From Parasponia andersonii (Eukaryota > Streptophyta > Magnoliopsida > Rosales > Cannabaceae): a DNA stretch of 64,000 bases. A program made the translations under genes and the position numbers. This document shows, in pieces, positions 9,995 to 21,857 of this stretch (its first letter is position 1; each line of letters opens with the position of its first letter). The notes beneath the pieces are model-generated. The model did no database searches and was not told the origin of the DNA. It saw nothing but the letters and a program-made list of their open reading frames with translations. The DNA lies in the NCBI GenBank assembly GCA_002914805.1, contig JXTB01000469.1:212384-276383 (forward strand), in the 5' to 3' direction.

Positions 9995-12010
9995 CTAATC
10001 GTCGAATGAGCTCATGAATCCGCCAAGAAACCCGGCTCCGTTACATTCGCCACATAACATCTCCCTTTTGCCTCTGCATAAAAATACATAGCACAATATG
10101 GTAAGAAAATTGAGAAGATCAGCACAAAAATAATGAGAAGTATAAAATCCTGTGTCTCTAGATTATTCAGAGAGAATTTACGAAGAATAATTTTTCTCAT
10201 GCTCTTTTGGTGGTAGTTACTATGACAGGATGAAAGTTGTATGGTTAAAATACTTTGTCTACTTGACACCAAAGTGAAACACAAGAAAGTTCAACATAGG
10301 TACCTGCAAAGCCAACATAATCCACCAGCTTTGAATTGTCCATTGAAGTGATCCACTGAATTAACTCCGGTACCTTTGCATTGAGAGCACAGTACAGCAC
10401 CTGGTCGTTGAATAAAAAGATAAAAATCATATTATCATAATCCACCAGCTATCAGAGATCTTGGCTAGTTGGCTATTAGTATAACAAAGAAAAAGCACAT
10501 TTGCATATACGTCACTTGCCGAGTAACAGCCTCATTGTATAAAGTGTAAAGACCGGTTATTTGTATTCAAAACATAGAAGTTCAGAACAATAATGATGAG
10601 TAAGTGACGGTTTGATGAACGATGAGGAAGGTTTCTTCACCATGACAATTTCAAAATTTTAAATTTGAATGTCAAGCAATGTGTCATTAAAACTACATGG
10701 ATGTATGCTGAAAACATGGTATACCTGCCTCAAATATTTGTCACTAAACCAAGACCCAGATTCTGTTGTGAAGTATTTTCCTTGTCCTCAAATATTTGTC
10801 ACTAAACCAAGGCCCAAAATCTGTTGCGAAGTATTTTCCTTGTCTCACTAGGAGTTACAGTTTAAACATAGTCCCTACTCCTAGTTGTGAAGGCCAGAAT
10901 AAAATGTTGCAAAGAAACTACAAAAGGGATACTGGGGGTCAATGTATTCAAGAACTGTTAATAGTTTCATTCCAGAGTTGATATTTAATCCTCATCGCGT
11001 ACATTTTGCAGTCTTATTAGTTATTAGATAATAGACACAAGAAGCCTATGTTAGCAAACTTTAATGTCTACTTAAGTGCAGGCCATCCAAATAAACTCCA
11101 AGCATAAATGGAAGATTGAAAGTAGTTACGATCAGTACTTCACTAACCATTTCCATCACAGTTGGTACAGACAATGCTTTTTGGTTTGGTGCTTGGTTGG
11201 GTGCTTTGATTATTTTCTGTAGCCTGTAAAAAAATGATCAAAGTAAGTTTCAAGGAAAAGAATTATCGAAAAAAACTAAAAGATCACTTGACTAAATTAT
11301 CATGCAGTTCATGCATACTTTACCTCAATTTACTTGTTTGTAACATCGTAAGCACAAGTCTTCTTGCTAATCTAATTTATGTTTCAAAGCAACAAATTTT
11401 CTCGCATCCTCAATAAATGGTCACTTATAATTCTTCCCTTAACCTTGTTATGATTTATTGCAAAATGGTCCTTTCTTAGCCAACTAGATTATTAGCCTCA
11501 ATTCCCTCTAGATTTTCAGCTGAAACAAATATGGAATTTCTCAGCCCCCAATCTGATTCTGAGAATTTCCTTGTAATTCCGAATTGCCCAGAAAGCTTTA
11601 AGCATCCACATGAATGCATTTTTGACACAACTTGAGCAAACGGACTCATGCCCACCACAAGATAATCCAAGCTATGAGTTAACGTGAAAAAGCCAAAGTA
11701 TTTTTATGAATAATTGGACAAATGGGTTCGCTTAAGATCTCTAACCTTTACTTCTAAAGACTGAAACTTTGACACTTTTGTGTGCTGAAATAGTTCATTG
11801 GCCCGAAGAACCTTCCCAGGAACCGAGTTTGCAATAAACAAGCCTGTGACAAATTGCCCAAATAAATAATCACATGAAAAACACAGTCTATATATATATA
11901 TATGAATATTACAGTACAGACATAGAAAATCACCAGAGATAATGGGAGAAACCTGGTTTGTTTGAAGCCGTCAAGGAACAAACAGGAGTGAAAGAAAGAG
12001 AGCTTGCCAT
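9995..12010 (-). CDS. BSD2: BSD2-like DnaJ zinc-finger protein, chloroplast Rubisco assembly chaperone
   Basis: Five exons join in phase: 11953-12010, 11746-11843, 11148-11223, 10304-10400 and 9995-10073. They give 135 residues, the usual size of plant BSD2. Residues 1 to about 55 are Ser/Lys-rich without acidic clusters at the start, as expected for a plastid transit peptide. The rest is a DnaJ-type cysteine-rich domain with four zinc-binding pairs: CTNCDGNG (71-78), CSQCKGTG (82-89), CWLCRGK (106-112) and CGECNGAG (117-124). All eight cysteines are present. It ends GGFMSSFDD, like family members. BSD2 stabilises folded Rubisco large subunits during assembly in the chloroplast stroma. The gene diverges from the DUF3119 gene. 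It is split between the tracked ORFs and was recovered by following splice sites. Confidence 0.93.
10731..10846. repeat. Two-copy 58-bp tandem repeat in a BSD2 intron
   Basis: The motif CAAATATTTGTCACTAAACC begins at 10731 and again at 10789, with the intervening sequence also repeated. It lies in the third BSD2 intron. Confidence 0.85.
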
Positions 12011-12422
12011 TTACAAAGACTTATAAATAAATTTGTACCCTTATTCCCTTTTGAAGTATTGACAATTATCAAATGTACAAAGGAGCTAGAAGCTAAATAA
12101 GAGTAAAGAGAGTGTCTGTGTTTTCAAAGCGTTGGACTTGGTGGTGGTGACCAATACTATACGAGTAGCGGTAGAACAAGATAAGGCTTTTCGACAACTA
12201 TTCTGAGGCCATCAAACCATATTATTACCTAAATGCCCTTCAATAAAAAGTCCATTTTATTCCAGTATTGGGGGCAGTACTGAGAATTCGGTCTCCAGCC
12301 AGCCTTTCATTCCCTCGAAGTTGCTCCTCACAAAAGCTACCAAAAAATTAGACAGTAAACACAAATATTATTTCATTTTACAAAACAAAATTAGTTAGTT
12401 AAACAAAAAACAATCTGAAAAA
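12011..12422. promoter_or_regulatory. Divergent promoter region of BSD2 and DUF3119 genes
   Basis: The 412 bp between the two start codons must hold both 5' leaders and both promoters. A GATAAGG at 12180-12186 matches the I-box found in many light-regulated plant promoters. The region is otherwise AT-rich, and no TATA box can be assigned with confidence. Shared regulation is an inference from spacing and from both products being plastid proteins. Confidence 0.5.
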
Positions 12423-15241
12423 ATGGCAAGCACCCTCTTGGCTGCTCCTTGCTTTCTCTCCTTGCAAAGTAAGTTTTGACACTTTCTTGGTCTTTTAGTT
12501 CATCAGCTTGTTGTTTTTCTGGGTAATTACTAATGTAAATATCCTTTTTCACTGTTGGTAATTCTGATTGGTTACCCTTTCTCTCTTCTCTTACGCTGTA
12601 ATTATGTACTTTTAAGTTTATTGTATCCATAACTGTGATAATTCTGTGAAAGGACTAGTGGAGTGGATATTGAATTTTGTGCTCCAGTTCTTGTATAATA
12701 GTTTGAAATTAATGTATGCATAATTAGTTTATTATCGTTAGTGTTGTTATTGGCTGAAGGTATGGTGAACTGATTATGAGTATTTCCAAGTTCCAACAGA
12801 TGGAAAAATGGGTGCAAGGAACCTCCGAAGCTCATTTTATGGAAAACTGATATGTTCTGAATTTTCACTTGGAAGAAAATCAAGTGGAAGTTATGGCAAC
12901 TCTGTTGTGGTGGCCTCACTGGTTTATTACTTCACTCTCGTACAGTTAAAATTTTTTTTTTTTAATGCAATATTGGGCAGCTTTGATTTGGAAACTGATC
13001 TTGTAGGTTATGTTTAATAATATGGTAAGCTTATGATCAAATTATGGGCATAGAGTTATTTTATTTGTGCCACTTTTGGCAGCTTGGAGGGAAGAAAACT
13101 GATACCAGAGGGATTGTGATTCCTGACCCGGATTACCGAATTCCAATTGTCCTACTAGGTGAGTGCTGAGGATTTTCCTTCCCATCCTAATGTGCACAGT
13201 TATGATAAATCAAACCTGGATGTTTTCTATATTTGTGATCAACTTTAGAATGAAAATGAGCAAAATTCTTGGAACATAAGACTTTTTTTTTGAAGGGGAA
13301 AACTTTCATTATTAATAAGAGGATAGTACAATACTCATAAATGGATTTGATTACAAAACAGATAACCATAAAAATTTGATAAAAGTTTTTGGAGTAAAAA
13401 TGTATACTGGCGAAATTGATCCGTGAGGAGAGGATTTATGCATATCACTGTTGATGTGTGCTTCGATAGAGCTCTACGTCTCAGTGGTTGGCTCATTGTG
13501 ACCCTCCATTTAGTATCAGTTGTTAGTGTCTCTTGCTTCTCTTCATAAAACCATAGGAGAACAAATACTACCTTACACACGCTCCAGATCTGAACAGATC
13601 TGAAAGGAAACCATCATAGATCAAGACTTAGGTGGACTAAAATAACAAAAACATAAACAAACACTATAAACCACCACAGATCTAAGATCTGGGGGACTCG
13701 AGACTATTCTAGATCTAAATCCAGGAGGAAGACTAGCTCTTCACATGGGAGGAATATTTAATACTAAAACAAGAAATAGGAAAGAAAACTGTAAAGAACT
13801 CATACCGGAAAGAGGGAAAACCCCCCTTCCCAGTAGGGGAGGCACCTGTCAACAAAGGAAAGCTGCTGGTGGAGGAAAGATGGCTTTTGTTTCCGTTTTT
13901 TTAAGATCTATTCTATACTAGTCAATTTTGGAACATAAGACTTACCTAGTTATCATATTGCCTAAAATTTCTCTGCTATTCTTTAGTAGATAAATATTGT
14001 CCGTACTTGTAGTTCACCCTTTGAATAGCTTCAGGATCAGCAATTTAAGACCTTGATAAGAGCCCCAAGTAGGTAACGGAACGCCATCAGTTCTTCCTGA
14101 ACAACTATTCCATTTATACAAAACTATAAGATCAGATGTTGATTGGAACAGGTCTAGCTGGAGGGTTAGCTTATACAAATAATCTCTTACCAGCTGCACC
14201 TGTTGGTCTCCTTGGCATACTCTTATTGTTTCAGGTACAATACTGAAAACCAACAGCATGCAAAGTTTTTTCACTTGAAGGTTGAAGCATGTAAAATTGA
14301 ATGCTTTCAGCAAAGAGGCCCTTTAACACTGTAAATGTTGATTCCCAATGTCACTGTTGTATGAAAATTTCAATTAATTAGTGATAAACTTGGATGCATT
14401 AGTCTTGCTAAAGACTTCATGCATACAATATTCATATTCATCTGCCTACTCCTTTTTCTTTTCCTATTTGTACTTGTTGTGTTAATTATTTTTCCCTAAT
14501 TAAATATTTTGTTCCTTTCTTCCAGACCACTAGAGTCAGATTTGTCTTCGATGACAAGGCCCTGGTTTGTTCCCCAATCGTCCACAGAAGTTTTTTCTTT
14601 TGTTTAGATAATATCTTGCAACAGTGAATCAGAATGAATGAAAGCATCCGTGGCTATTGTGAATTTCGATTTTGTACCTAGCTTTGATTCAGTGAACTGC
14701 ACTTTTAGAACTTGATAAAAGATTAGTTGTCTTCACTTCATTTTGAATTATTTCTTTGTATGCTCCTTTTGTCCTGTTCAATCAACATGACTTTAGGAGG
14801 TGAAAGTAGGTAATGGGGATCAACTTCAGGATTCAGGTGAAAATGTCTTTGTTGGAGGGAAAAACCGCTGGAAGTAAGTCAACTATTGCACCCCTTGGTT
14901 TCAACTTTGAAAGTAAAGTCAATTTCACTATTTTATTGGCTACAGATACTCAACATTTGTGAATTGGGAGCTTTGGTGGCCAAATTTCCCTATTCTGGTG
15001 TATTTCAAAGAAACACAAACCAAGCCTGAGGGGCAAGTTCACTTCTTTCCAGTAATATTTGTAAGCACCAATTTACCGTAGAATGGTTTCATGATCAAAT
15101 CTTGTCAAAATACTAGTCTTTGGATACATATGTACATAATTTTTTGTTCTTTTAATCACTTATCAGAATGGGAAGAAACTTTATGATGTGATGGTGGAGA
15201 GAGCTGGCCCTTCCAAAACTAGCGGGCCAAAAGAATCCTAA
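12423..15241 (+). CDS. DUF3119 family protein, chloroplast-targeted
   Basis: Eight exons join in phase: 12423-12468, 12800-12921, 13083-13158, 14131-14234, 14526-14564, 14797-14873, 14946-15060 and 15167-15241. They give 217 residues. The first ~65 residues resemble a plastid transit peptide. The conserved part starts at IPDPDYRIPIVLL, then a hydrophobic stretch GLAGGLAY...PVGLLGILLLF (probably membrane), then TTRVRFVFDDKALEVKV and WELWWPNFPILVYFKE, and ends with VHFFPVIFNGKKLYDVM. This pattern is that of DUF3119, shared by cyanobacteria and plastids; its function is unknown. The exon 4 acceptor (TATAAG at 14130) is weak but is the one that keeps phase, because an in-frame TAA lies just upstream. 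A retroposon sits in intron 3. Confidence 0.85.
13284..13927 (-). mobile_element. LINE-like retroposon fragment with target duplication
   Basis: TTGGAACATAAGACT occurs on both sides (13269-13283 and 13928-13942), a 15-bp target-site duplication. Immediately after the left copy comes a T-run, then GAAGGGGAAAACTTTCATTA. On the minus strand this reads as a 3' end followed by a poly(A) tail, as in plant LINEs. No reverse-transcriptase ORF remains, so the copy is probably 5'-truncated or a non-autonomous passenger. It lies in intron 3 of the DUF3119 gene. Confidence 0.8.
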
Positions 15242-16555
15242 AACCTTTAGAGCATTGTAGTTTCATGGGTGGAGCTGTGCCATCTGATAAAGTGTTTATC
15301 TTCTGGATCAGGCAGCTTATTGGCATGGTAGGATTTTGTGGAGTTCTGTAAATTTGAATTTTGTGATATTTGTATCTGTTTTGCTTAATCAACTTGCAAG
15401 AAAACTTGAAGTTCATACATAATTAAATTTTCTTGCAGGTAACTGTTACAGTAGTATAGTTTAGTGCTTCAAGTTGTTACCTTGGTAGTTAAACCTAAAT
15501 TCCTTGCATATACATATTTTATTTTTAATGAGGGGGAAAAGATGTAGGACTTATTATTCCAAACGAACATCATAAAGTACATCAGTGTATGAGCTCTGCT
15601 AGTTGAAGCTAAATTCCACTCATATAACACAATGTTTCTACCCCTAGATTCTGTGTACAGTAACATCTAGGTGAATGATTACTTCATTGTGCAGTCAGCA
15701 CCTGCTATAAGTTTGGCTTCAAAATGCTATCAATTCTCATCAACTTCTCAATACTCTTTAACGCTAATATTTGTAAAGTCTTAATGGAGAAAAAGCAAAG
15801 GAATTTCCTTTGTTTGTATACTCGAATTGTGAGAACTTAAATCATTACTGGCATTCAGTTCTCCTTATAGCTATTTTGCCATCGTATTTCTCACTCTTTG
15901 GATGTTCTTTCTTCGTTCCTTACTTTTCTTTTTTCTCTTTTTTTTTTTTTTTGTTTGCGAAGGCTAACAGAAATGTCCACATCGCCAACGCATGTGATTT
16001 AGAATTTAAACAACCAAAACTATTTCGAACCAGTAAAATACATGTAGCTGAAAGATACACACAACTTTAGCTGAAACATTTTAACGGCCTAGCTCAGGCA
16101 AACGAACAAAGAATTTTACTACTAAATGAAAATTCTCAAAGTACACACTCAACACTAGGTACAAAGACGAAATTAGTAAAATCAAGCCACCCTCAGCATC
16201 CGAGTAAGTAAAACAAGCAGCTAGTTCCGAACCCAACTTCTGTTCAGAGTATGGCAAATGTCTGATGAGTGATCAAATGTTCACCGAGCAACTGAAGCTC
16301 GACTTTGAATACCTTGTCGTCCTCATCTTTACCCTGGTTACGGTATCATTAACAGGACCTTTGACTAACTTGTATATTCTCTCAGGACCCTGTATTTCTT
16401 CTAGAGAATCTCCTAATTGTTCCCGAGCAACTAGAAAGAGAATATGAGAAGACTCATTTGTATGAATGTTTCTGCCACAAAGAATGCGTGTTCGAATGCA
16501 AACCTGTAATTTCAGCAGTTAAGTTCTAGATCTGTATCAATTTCCAACGTCAATC
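15242..16555. other. Intergenic region between convergent genes
   Basis: Contains the 3' flanks of the DUF3119 gene (plus) and the FkbM gene (minus). The only ORFs are short and AT-driven (for example 15810-16070, which runs through a T-tract). No RNA gene or mobile element was recognised. Confidence 0.6.
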
Positions 16556-18196
16556 CTACTTGGTGCAATGTGCATCTGTACCATGCTGGGTGCAATGATG
16601 ATATCCCACACTACGTAGGAAATCTCGAATATCTTTTGAACTGCTATTACTGGCTTGCAACAACCGCTCATCTTCTTCATAAATAAGATATGGGGCTTCA
16701 CTTCCCTTTCTTGACAGTAACTTGGATGCTCCTTTAAGAACATGATACTCCCAACCCTGAACATCAATCTTAAGTAGGAGCACGGGTTCCGACTCTGGGA
16801 TTACTTCATCAAGAGGGACAGACTTAACTTGAAGTGCTATTTCTTCATTCGACTTGAAAGCCAACTTTGCACCGGTGGCTGAAACAGCACTGTTGTCGAG
16901 CCGACCAACCAACTGGTATCAAAAGCAGGGTAATTTGACATTAGTCCCGTGGCAGACAGGAGAATTTTGGTGGTATTTCAAATATCTAGCACATAATAAC
17001 ATAAAGACCGTACAGTGTAATTAAATTTAAAACACCACATTATTTCAACCCAATTGTTCTAAACGAACTGGCTAGCAATTGTTGAATCATCGAGCACAAC
17101 TAATCAATCACTATGCACTTATATGTTCCTCTAGGAAGACGTCATATCATGCTTCAGCTTTTGAAGTGTCACATGGTTCACTATTTGAACTACAATACAA
17201 TAACACTACAGGACACTCAAACAGCACGACCTTTCTCCAACTATACCCAACTTAAAGGTAATTATAAACACACCGATATGACTAAATTTCACATGGATTC
17301 ATTCATCAGGACCACTAAATAGACCCACCATCCAAATTATGCCCCAATTAGAATTTCTGATTAGTTTTAAATGTAAGTTGCTTTGAATCTTCATTTGGGA
17401 CGTTAATGCTTCTAAAAATTAAACTAGATTTGACAATAATTTATATTAAATCAGTGTTCTTGATACCAAACCCCAAAACCATCCTAAGGATACAAAGCAC
17501 ATAATTGAAAATGAGAACTTTTACTCAGAAACCAAACAAAATACCAGAAAAGAGTCCAACTTCAAATCCACCCAAAACCGAAGAAAACAATACCTTGTGG
17601 AAGCTAATGTTGCCAAGACGATCAGATGCGGCGGCCTCAAAGACGGTGACCAATTCCCCAACCCGATTCAAGTAAATACCATCACAAATCCTCTGCAAAT
17701 TCTCCAAAACCGGCTCGAAAACCAGCACCCGGAACCCCATCACCGCCGCGGCGAAGCTCGCCATACCCACATTTCCCCCAACATCCACCACAAACCCATC
17801 TCTGCCCTCAACTCTAAACTTCCCCAAAACCTCCTGAATCGTAGCGGAGATGTCCGGCTTCCTGAAGGGTTTCCCTTTGAGCAACCTGGCGATGTTCTTG
17901 TGCGGCTTATCGGGCAAGTTTCCCAAATCGGCGAGCGAGTAGAGGAACGGGTGCCTCAGATTCTCGACGATGTTGGCAATTACCGGGTAGGATTGGGGGC
18001 ATTTCTGGCAATCGAAAGGTTGAATCGTACGGAAAGGGAAGGTGGCTTTGATGGCGATGTCAGGGTTAGGGTTAGGGTTTGAGGAGGTGAAGAAGAGGAA
18101 GAAGATGAGGATGAGGAAAGTGGCGGAGAAGAGTGAGAAGAGTGTTCTGGGTGAGACGAAATTCGCGCCTCTGTCTCTTTTCCAGGCATTTGCCAT
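16556..18196 (-). CDS. FkbM-family methyltransferase, membrane-anchored
   Basis: Two exons, 17594-18196 and 16556-16912, join in phase 0 to give 319 residues. Residues about 20-37 (from LFSLFSATFLILIFF) form one hydrophobic segment after a short basic N-terminus, so a type II signal anchor in the secretory pathway is likely. The SAM-binding glycine motif is VVDVGGNVG (136-144), with the acidic strand end VFEP (159-162). The FkbM signature LLKIDVQGWEYHVLKGA lies at 247-263. Low-complexity NPNPNPD follows the anchor. FkbM proteins methylate hydroxyls of small molecules or sugars; the substrate of the plant members is not known to me. The gene converges on the DUF3119 gene. Confidence 0.9.
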
Positions 18197-19150
18197 GAAT
18201 TTTAAGAACGGTGGAGTTCCCTCTTCTTATTCTCTTTTTTCTTTTCCCGGGAAAATGTTAGATTTTCCGGGAAAATTAGAATAGGGATTTGGATCTGGTA
18301 GTTGCGAGTGGCTCTCTGGTCACTGAGCGGGAGTGGTAATGAGCTGAGACAGAGACTAAACTGGGTATTAATGTATTAAGGTTTGCTTGTGATTAACTTA
18401 AAACCAAAATTTAATAAAAGTGGGTTTAGCTGTGATTCTGTGCAATACATGAGACGCCCAGAATTCGCTGTCTCCAATAAAAATTTGCCACGTTTTTAGT
18501 GAAAAATATGATAATTTTTTATTATTTTAAAAAAAAAATCTTTTGACAAGAAGTGCGAATCTATTAATTTTACTGGGAAGCAACTGCGAAGATTCTAATG
18601 GAAATAAATTTTTGGGTTAATGAGATTAATAGTCCGTACTTATACCTTTTAAATTTTCTATTTATATAATAATAATAATTATTTCAAGAATAATTCTTAT
18701 GTTACAAATTATTAAATATTTAACAAAAATAAATTATTACACAATTTGATAATTATGGTTAAAAATAAGATTTAAAATTTTTAACTTACGTAGATTACCA
18801 ATATTTATGTAATTATTGCAACAATGAGTATTTTTTTCACAAACGATTAAATTTTTAACAGAAATGAGTTTTGTGCAAAGCGTACAATTTAGTAATTGTA
18901 GCTAAAAATGAGATTCTGACTTTTAGAAATAAATAATGTTTAATTATAAGTTTTGTCCATGATTATATTATTTAAAAATAAAACTAATAGTTTATAATTG
19001 TTATAATAATTGCGTAATTCAGAAGTCATTATTATATAAGTTGATGATTCGAGGGACAAAGTAATACAGTAAGTAAGTATAGTTCATGGACCATTATTGT
19101 ACTTAGCCCTAAATTTTTCTTTTTCTTTTTGGTTCTTTTTAGACAAGATT
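18197..19150. other. Upstream flank of the FkbM gene
   Basis: The first 200 bp presumably hold the promoter and leader of the minus-strand FkbM gene. From about 18,480 on the sequence is very AT-rich, with imperfect repeats of the word AAAAATGAGATT and AATTCTTATGTTACAAA-like runs. No gene was seen. Confidence 0.5.
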
Positions 19151-19508
19151 AAGGCTATATTTGGTAGAGAGAAAAAAATAGGAGGAAAGAAAAAAGATAA
19201 GAAGGAAATAAAATAGGTAAGATGAAAATGAAAGTATTTTTCTCTCATAATTATTTAATATGTAAGGAGAAAAAAAATTAATTTAATTTAAAATGATTAT
19301 TTTATCCTTTTATAATTATTATTTAAAATTAAGTACTCAAAGGTATTTTAGTAATTTGACTTACTTATATACCATATAACTTTTTCCTTCAAATTTTCTC
19401 TTTATTTTTTTTGGGGAAAAAAATTATCTGGGCCCTATCACTTTTTCCCTTTCACGTTTTCTATCCTTTTTCTCTTCCTCCTCTTTTCTCTCATGCCAAA
19501 CAACCTAT
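19151..19508. mobile_element. Tourist-like MITE, copy A
   Basis: It begins GGCTATATTTGGTAGAG after TTAA and ends ATGCCAAACAACC before TATAA. The left half is purine-rich (GGAGGAAAGA) and the right half pyrimidine-rich (CTCTTCCTCCTC), so the copy can fold into a hairpin. The same ends and halves occur in the copies at 43855, 45943 and 49259. Confidence 0.7.
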
Positions 19509-19619
19509 AAGAGAGGATGCTTGTTATTGTGGTATGAAATATACTTCAAAAATCAAATTATGCACTAGCAAGTATACATTTTTTTTTCAATGAAGCGTTA
19601 GGAAACAAGTTGAAAAATA

Positions 19620-19982
19620 TTGGACTTGTTTGGTTTAACCGTTCTATTTTATTAGAATGAAACACTTATTTGAATGAGTGTTTGTTTTAACAACTCTAAT
19701 TTTTCCATTCAGATGTTCTTTTGGAATAGGTATTTGTTTTAACTATTCAATTTTTCTATTCAAATAGTTCATCCGTCACATCAACTATTAGAATGAGTTT
19801 TTTGTGTCTTGGATAAGAATGAATAAGATAAGTGTTTTTGAATGGTCTATTCCAATGCTCTCATTCTAATTACAACTCATTATAGTTTTTTTTTTAATTC
19901 AAATGTCTCTCATCCTAATTATAACTCATTTTAGAATTTCCATTTAAATACACTTATTCAAATGATAAACCAAACATGGTCG
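19620..19982. mobile_element. MITE-like inverted-repeat element
   Basis: GGACTTGTTTGGTTTA at the left faces TAAACCAAACATGGTC at the right. Internal words (CATTCTAATT, AATGAGTGTTTG) also recur in both orientations. No coding content. It sits about 110 bp from the Tourist-like copy A. Confidence 0.6.
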
Positions 19983-21857
19983 TTGTTTTTCTTCTTCTTC
20001 TTCTTCTTTTTTGCTTTTTTTTTTTTTTTTGATTGGGAACAAACAAAGGCTTTATAATTTTATACTCTATCTTCTTTTTTCTTTTTCTCCGAAAGGTGTT
20101 GAAGATAAGATAAAATTATAAGGAAACTACATGCAAAACAGGTTTTCTTTTTTCCTTTCAATATATATATATATATATATATATGTAACGGTTTTTTTTT
20201 TAAAATAAAACTAAAAGTAAGAACTCAATAAAACCCTTATTGATTTTGGCACATTTTATTTCTTTTTGAAAAAACTTTCACACACCTTGCCTTTCCTACA
20301 AATTCATTCTAAGAAGCTCTGACTCTATTATCAAGTTTAGCTGTAAGATCCGACGTTTAGTTGTATCACTAAAACTTTGTCATGTATAAACAAAATATGC
20401 ATTTTTGGTCTCCTTTTTTGTCCTCCCAAAATTGAAGAAAACCATGTTAGCAATTTAGCCACAGTCCTGTGTTGGTCTACTCTTGTATCATAGATGATGA
20501 ACGTAGTGGGATTCACGTAACAATCTTGATTTTGTTAAATGAGTCTACTTAAATATCGCTCATTTGAAGTCGTACAAAAATAGGTTAAATGTGTCTAATC
20601 AAAGTATCGTTCATTTGAAGTTATACGAAAATTGAACATGTCGATTCAAAATTTGTAAAGAGATTAAAATAAGTAACAGTAACAATTAAAAGAATGGATT
20701 ATGCACTAGAGAATAATTTAAAGCAGTGCTTCTTTCTTTTTTTTCTTTTTTTTTTTTTTTTAATTTTTAGTTTTTTATATGCATGTCTACATGTACCAGA
20801 AGCCACTATTTCTCTGAACTGTCCCTTGTTCCTCAAGGGCCAAGTAAGCCTTTTCTATGACAGTTTCTTGTGCTTGTTTTCTAGGAAAACCTCAGAAAAA
20901 TTTGAAATTTTATTGATCCCAAGCTAATTATGAGCTCAGCTATTTTCCTTGCCATTCCTTAACATTCAAATAGTGATGATGATTTTGGAACATTGGTTAA
21001 GGCTTATGCTTAGACTAATTTAATTACGTATGTTTCATACTATTCAAATATAAATATCCTCACGAATGTCCTGCTGGTGATCAATTGAAAAACACGTTAC
21101 TCCAAAACCGGGTGGAGCCAGCAAGTTCATTCAGTGGAGCATAATGGCATAATTAGGGCCTTACGGACAATTTTGGCCAATTTTCAGTAGAGGGCACAGA
21201 ATTATTTTTGCAAATTTTTAATGAAGACAGAATTTTTTCCCCCCTTTTAATACATGTAAAATTTTCTTTTCCCAAAATCTATATGCCCCCACTGGTCCCT
21301 TCTCCCTTCGCCCCTGCTACAAAGACCTTTCTTAGTATATTCTTGTCAAATAAAGTGCCTACTGATAAATATCAAAATGGTAAGGGAAGTAGGATTTTAT
21401 AAAAGTAAATGATATGGAAAGTGCATGATCTACTTTTAATGTATAATGTTGCAAAATACATACAACTATAGCATGTATTGAAGGAAATCTATGTCTCGTA
21501 TTTCTAATGCAATTAGTTCATAAGCACTACTAGAGAAACACAGCCTTGATAAATATGGAAAGCATAATCTCCTCTTCTTTTTTGTTGCTTTTCTCCTTAA
21601 AATCACGTGTGTCTCAAAAAAAACTAATAACAAAAGAAAAATAATAAAATATTTTTATCAGGCAGAGCTTTCTTTTTTGTAAATTTTAATTAATTAATTT
21701 ATTCATCTGTTTTTTAATTTTTTTGGTATTAAATGCTCCACTCCATGAAGTTTATTTCCATTGTTTCCACCTAGGATTAAATTCAGTTTTCAGTTTCACC
21801 TTGTGGGCAACCAACGGTTTCTGGGTACTTTGGCATTACCTAACTGAAGTGACTGCA
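19983..21857. other. Upstream flank of the polygalacturonase gene
   Basis: AT-rich intergenic DNA with a CTT run (about 19,987-20,008) and an (AT)n microsatellite (20,162-20,184). The stretch near 21,105-21,250 has a GGTGGAGCCAGC word that could be transposon debris. The promoter of the polygalacturonase gene must lie near its 3' end. No gene was found. Confidence 0.5.

Noticed and set aside
17597-18082. 161-codon plus-strand ORF
   Set aside because: Antisense shadow of exon 1 of the FkbM methyltransferase, which has clear motifs on the minus strand.
18042-18284. 80-codon plus-strand ORF over the FkbM start
   Set aside because: Antisense to the FkbM N-terminus and leader; charged low-complexity product.
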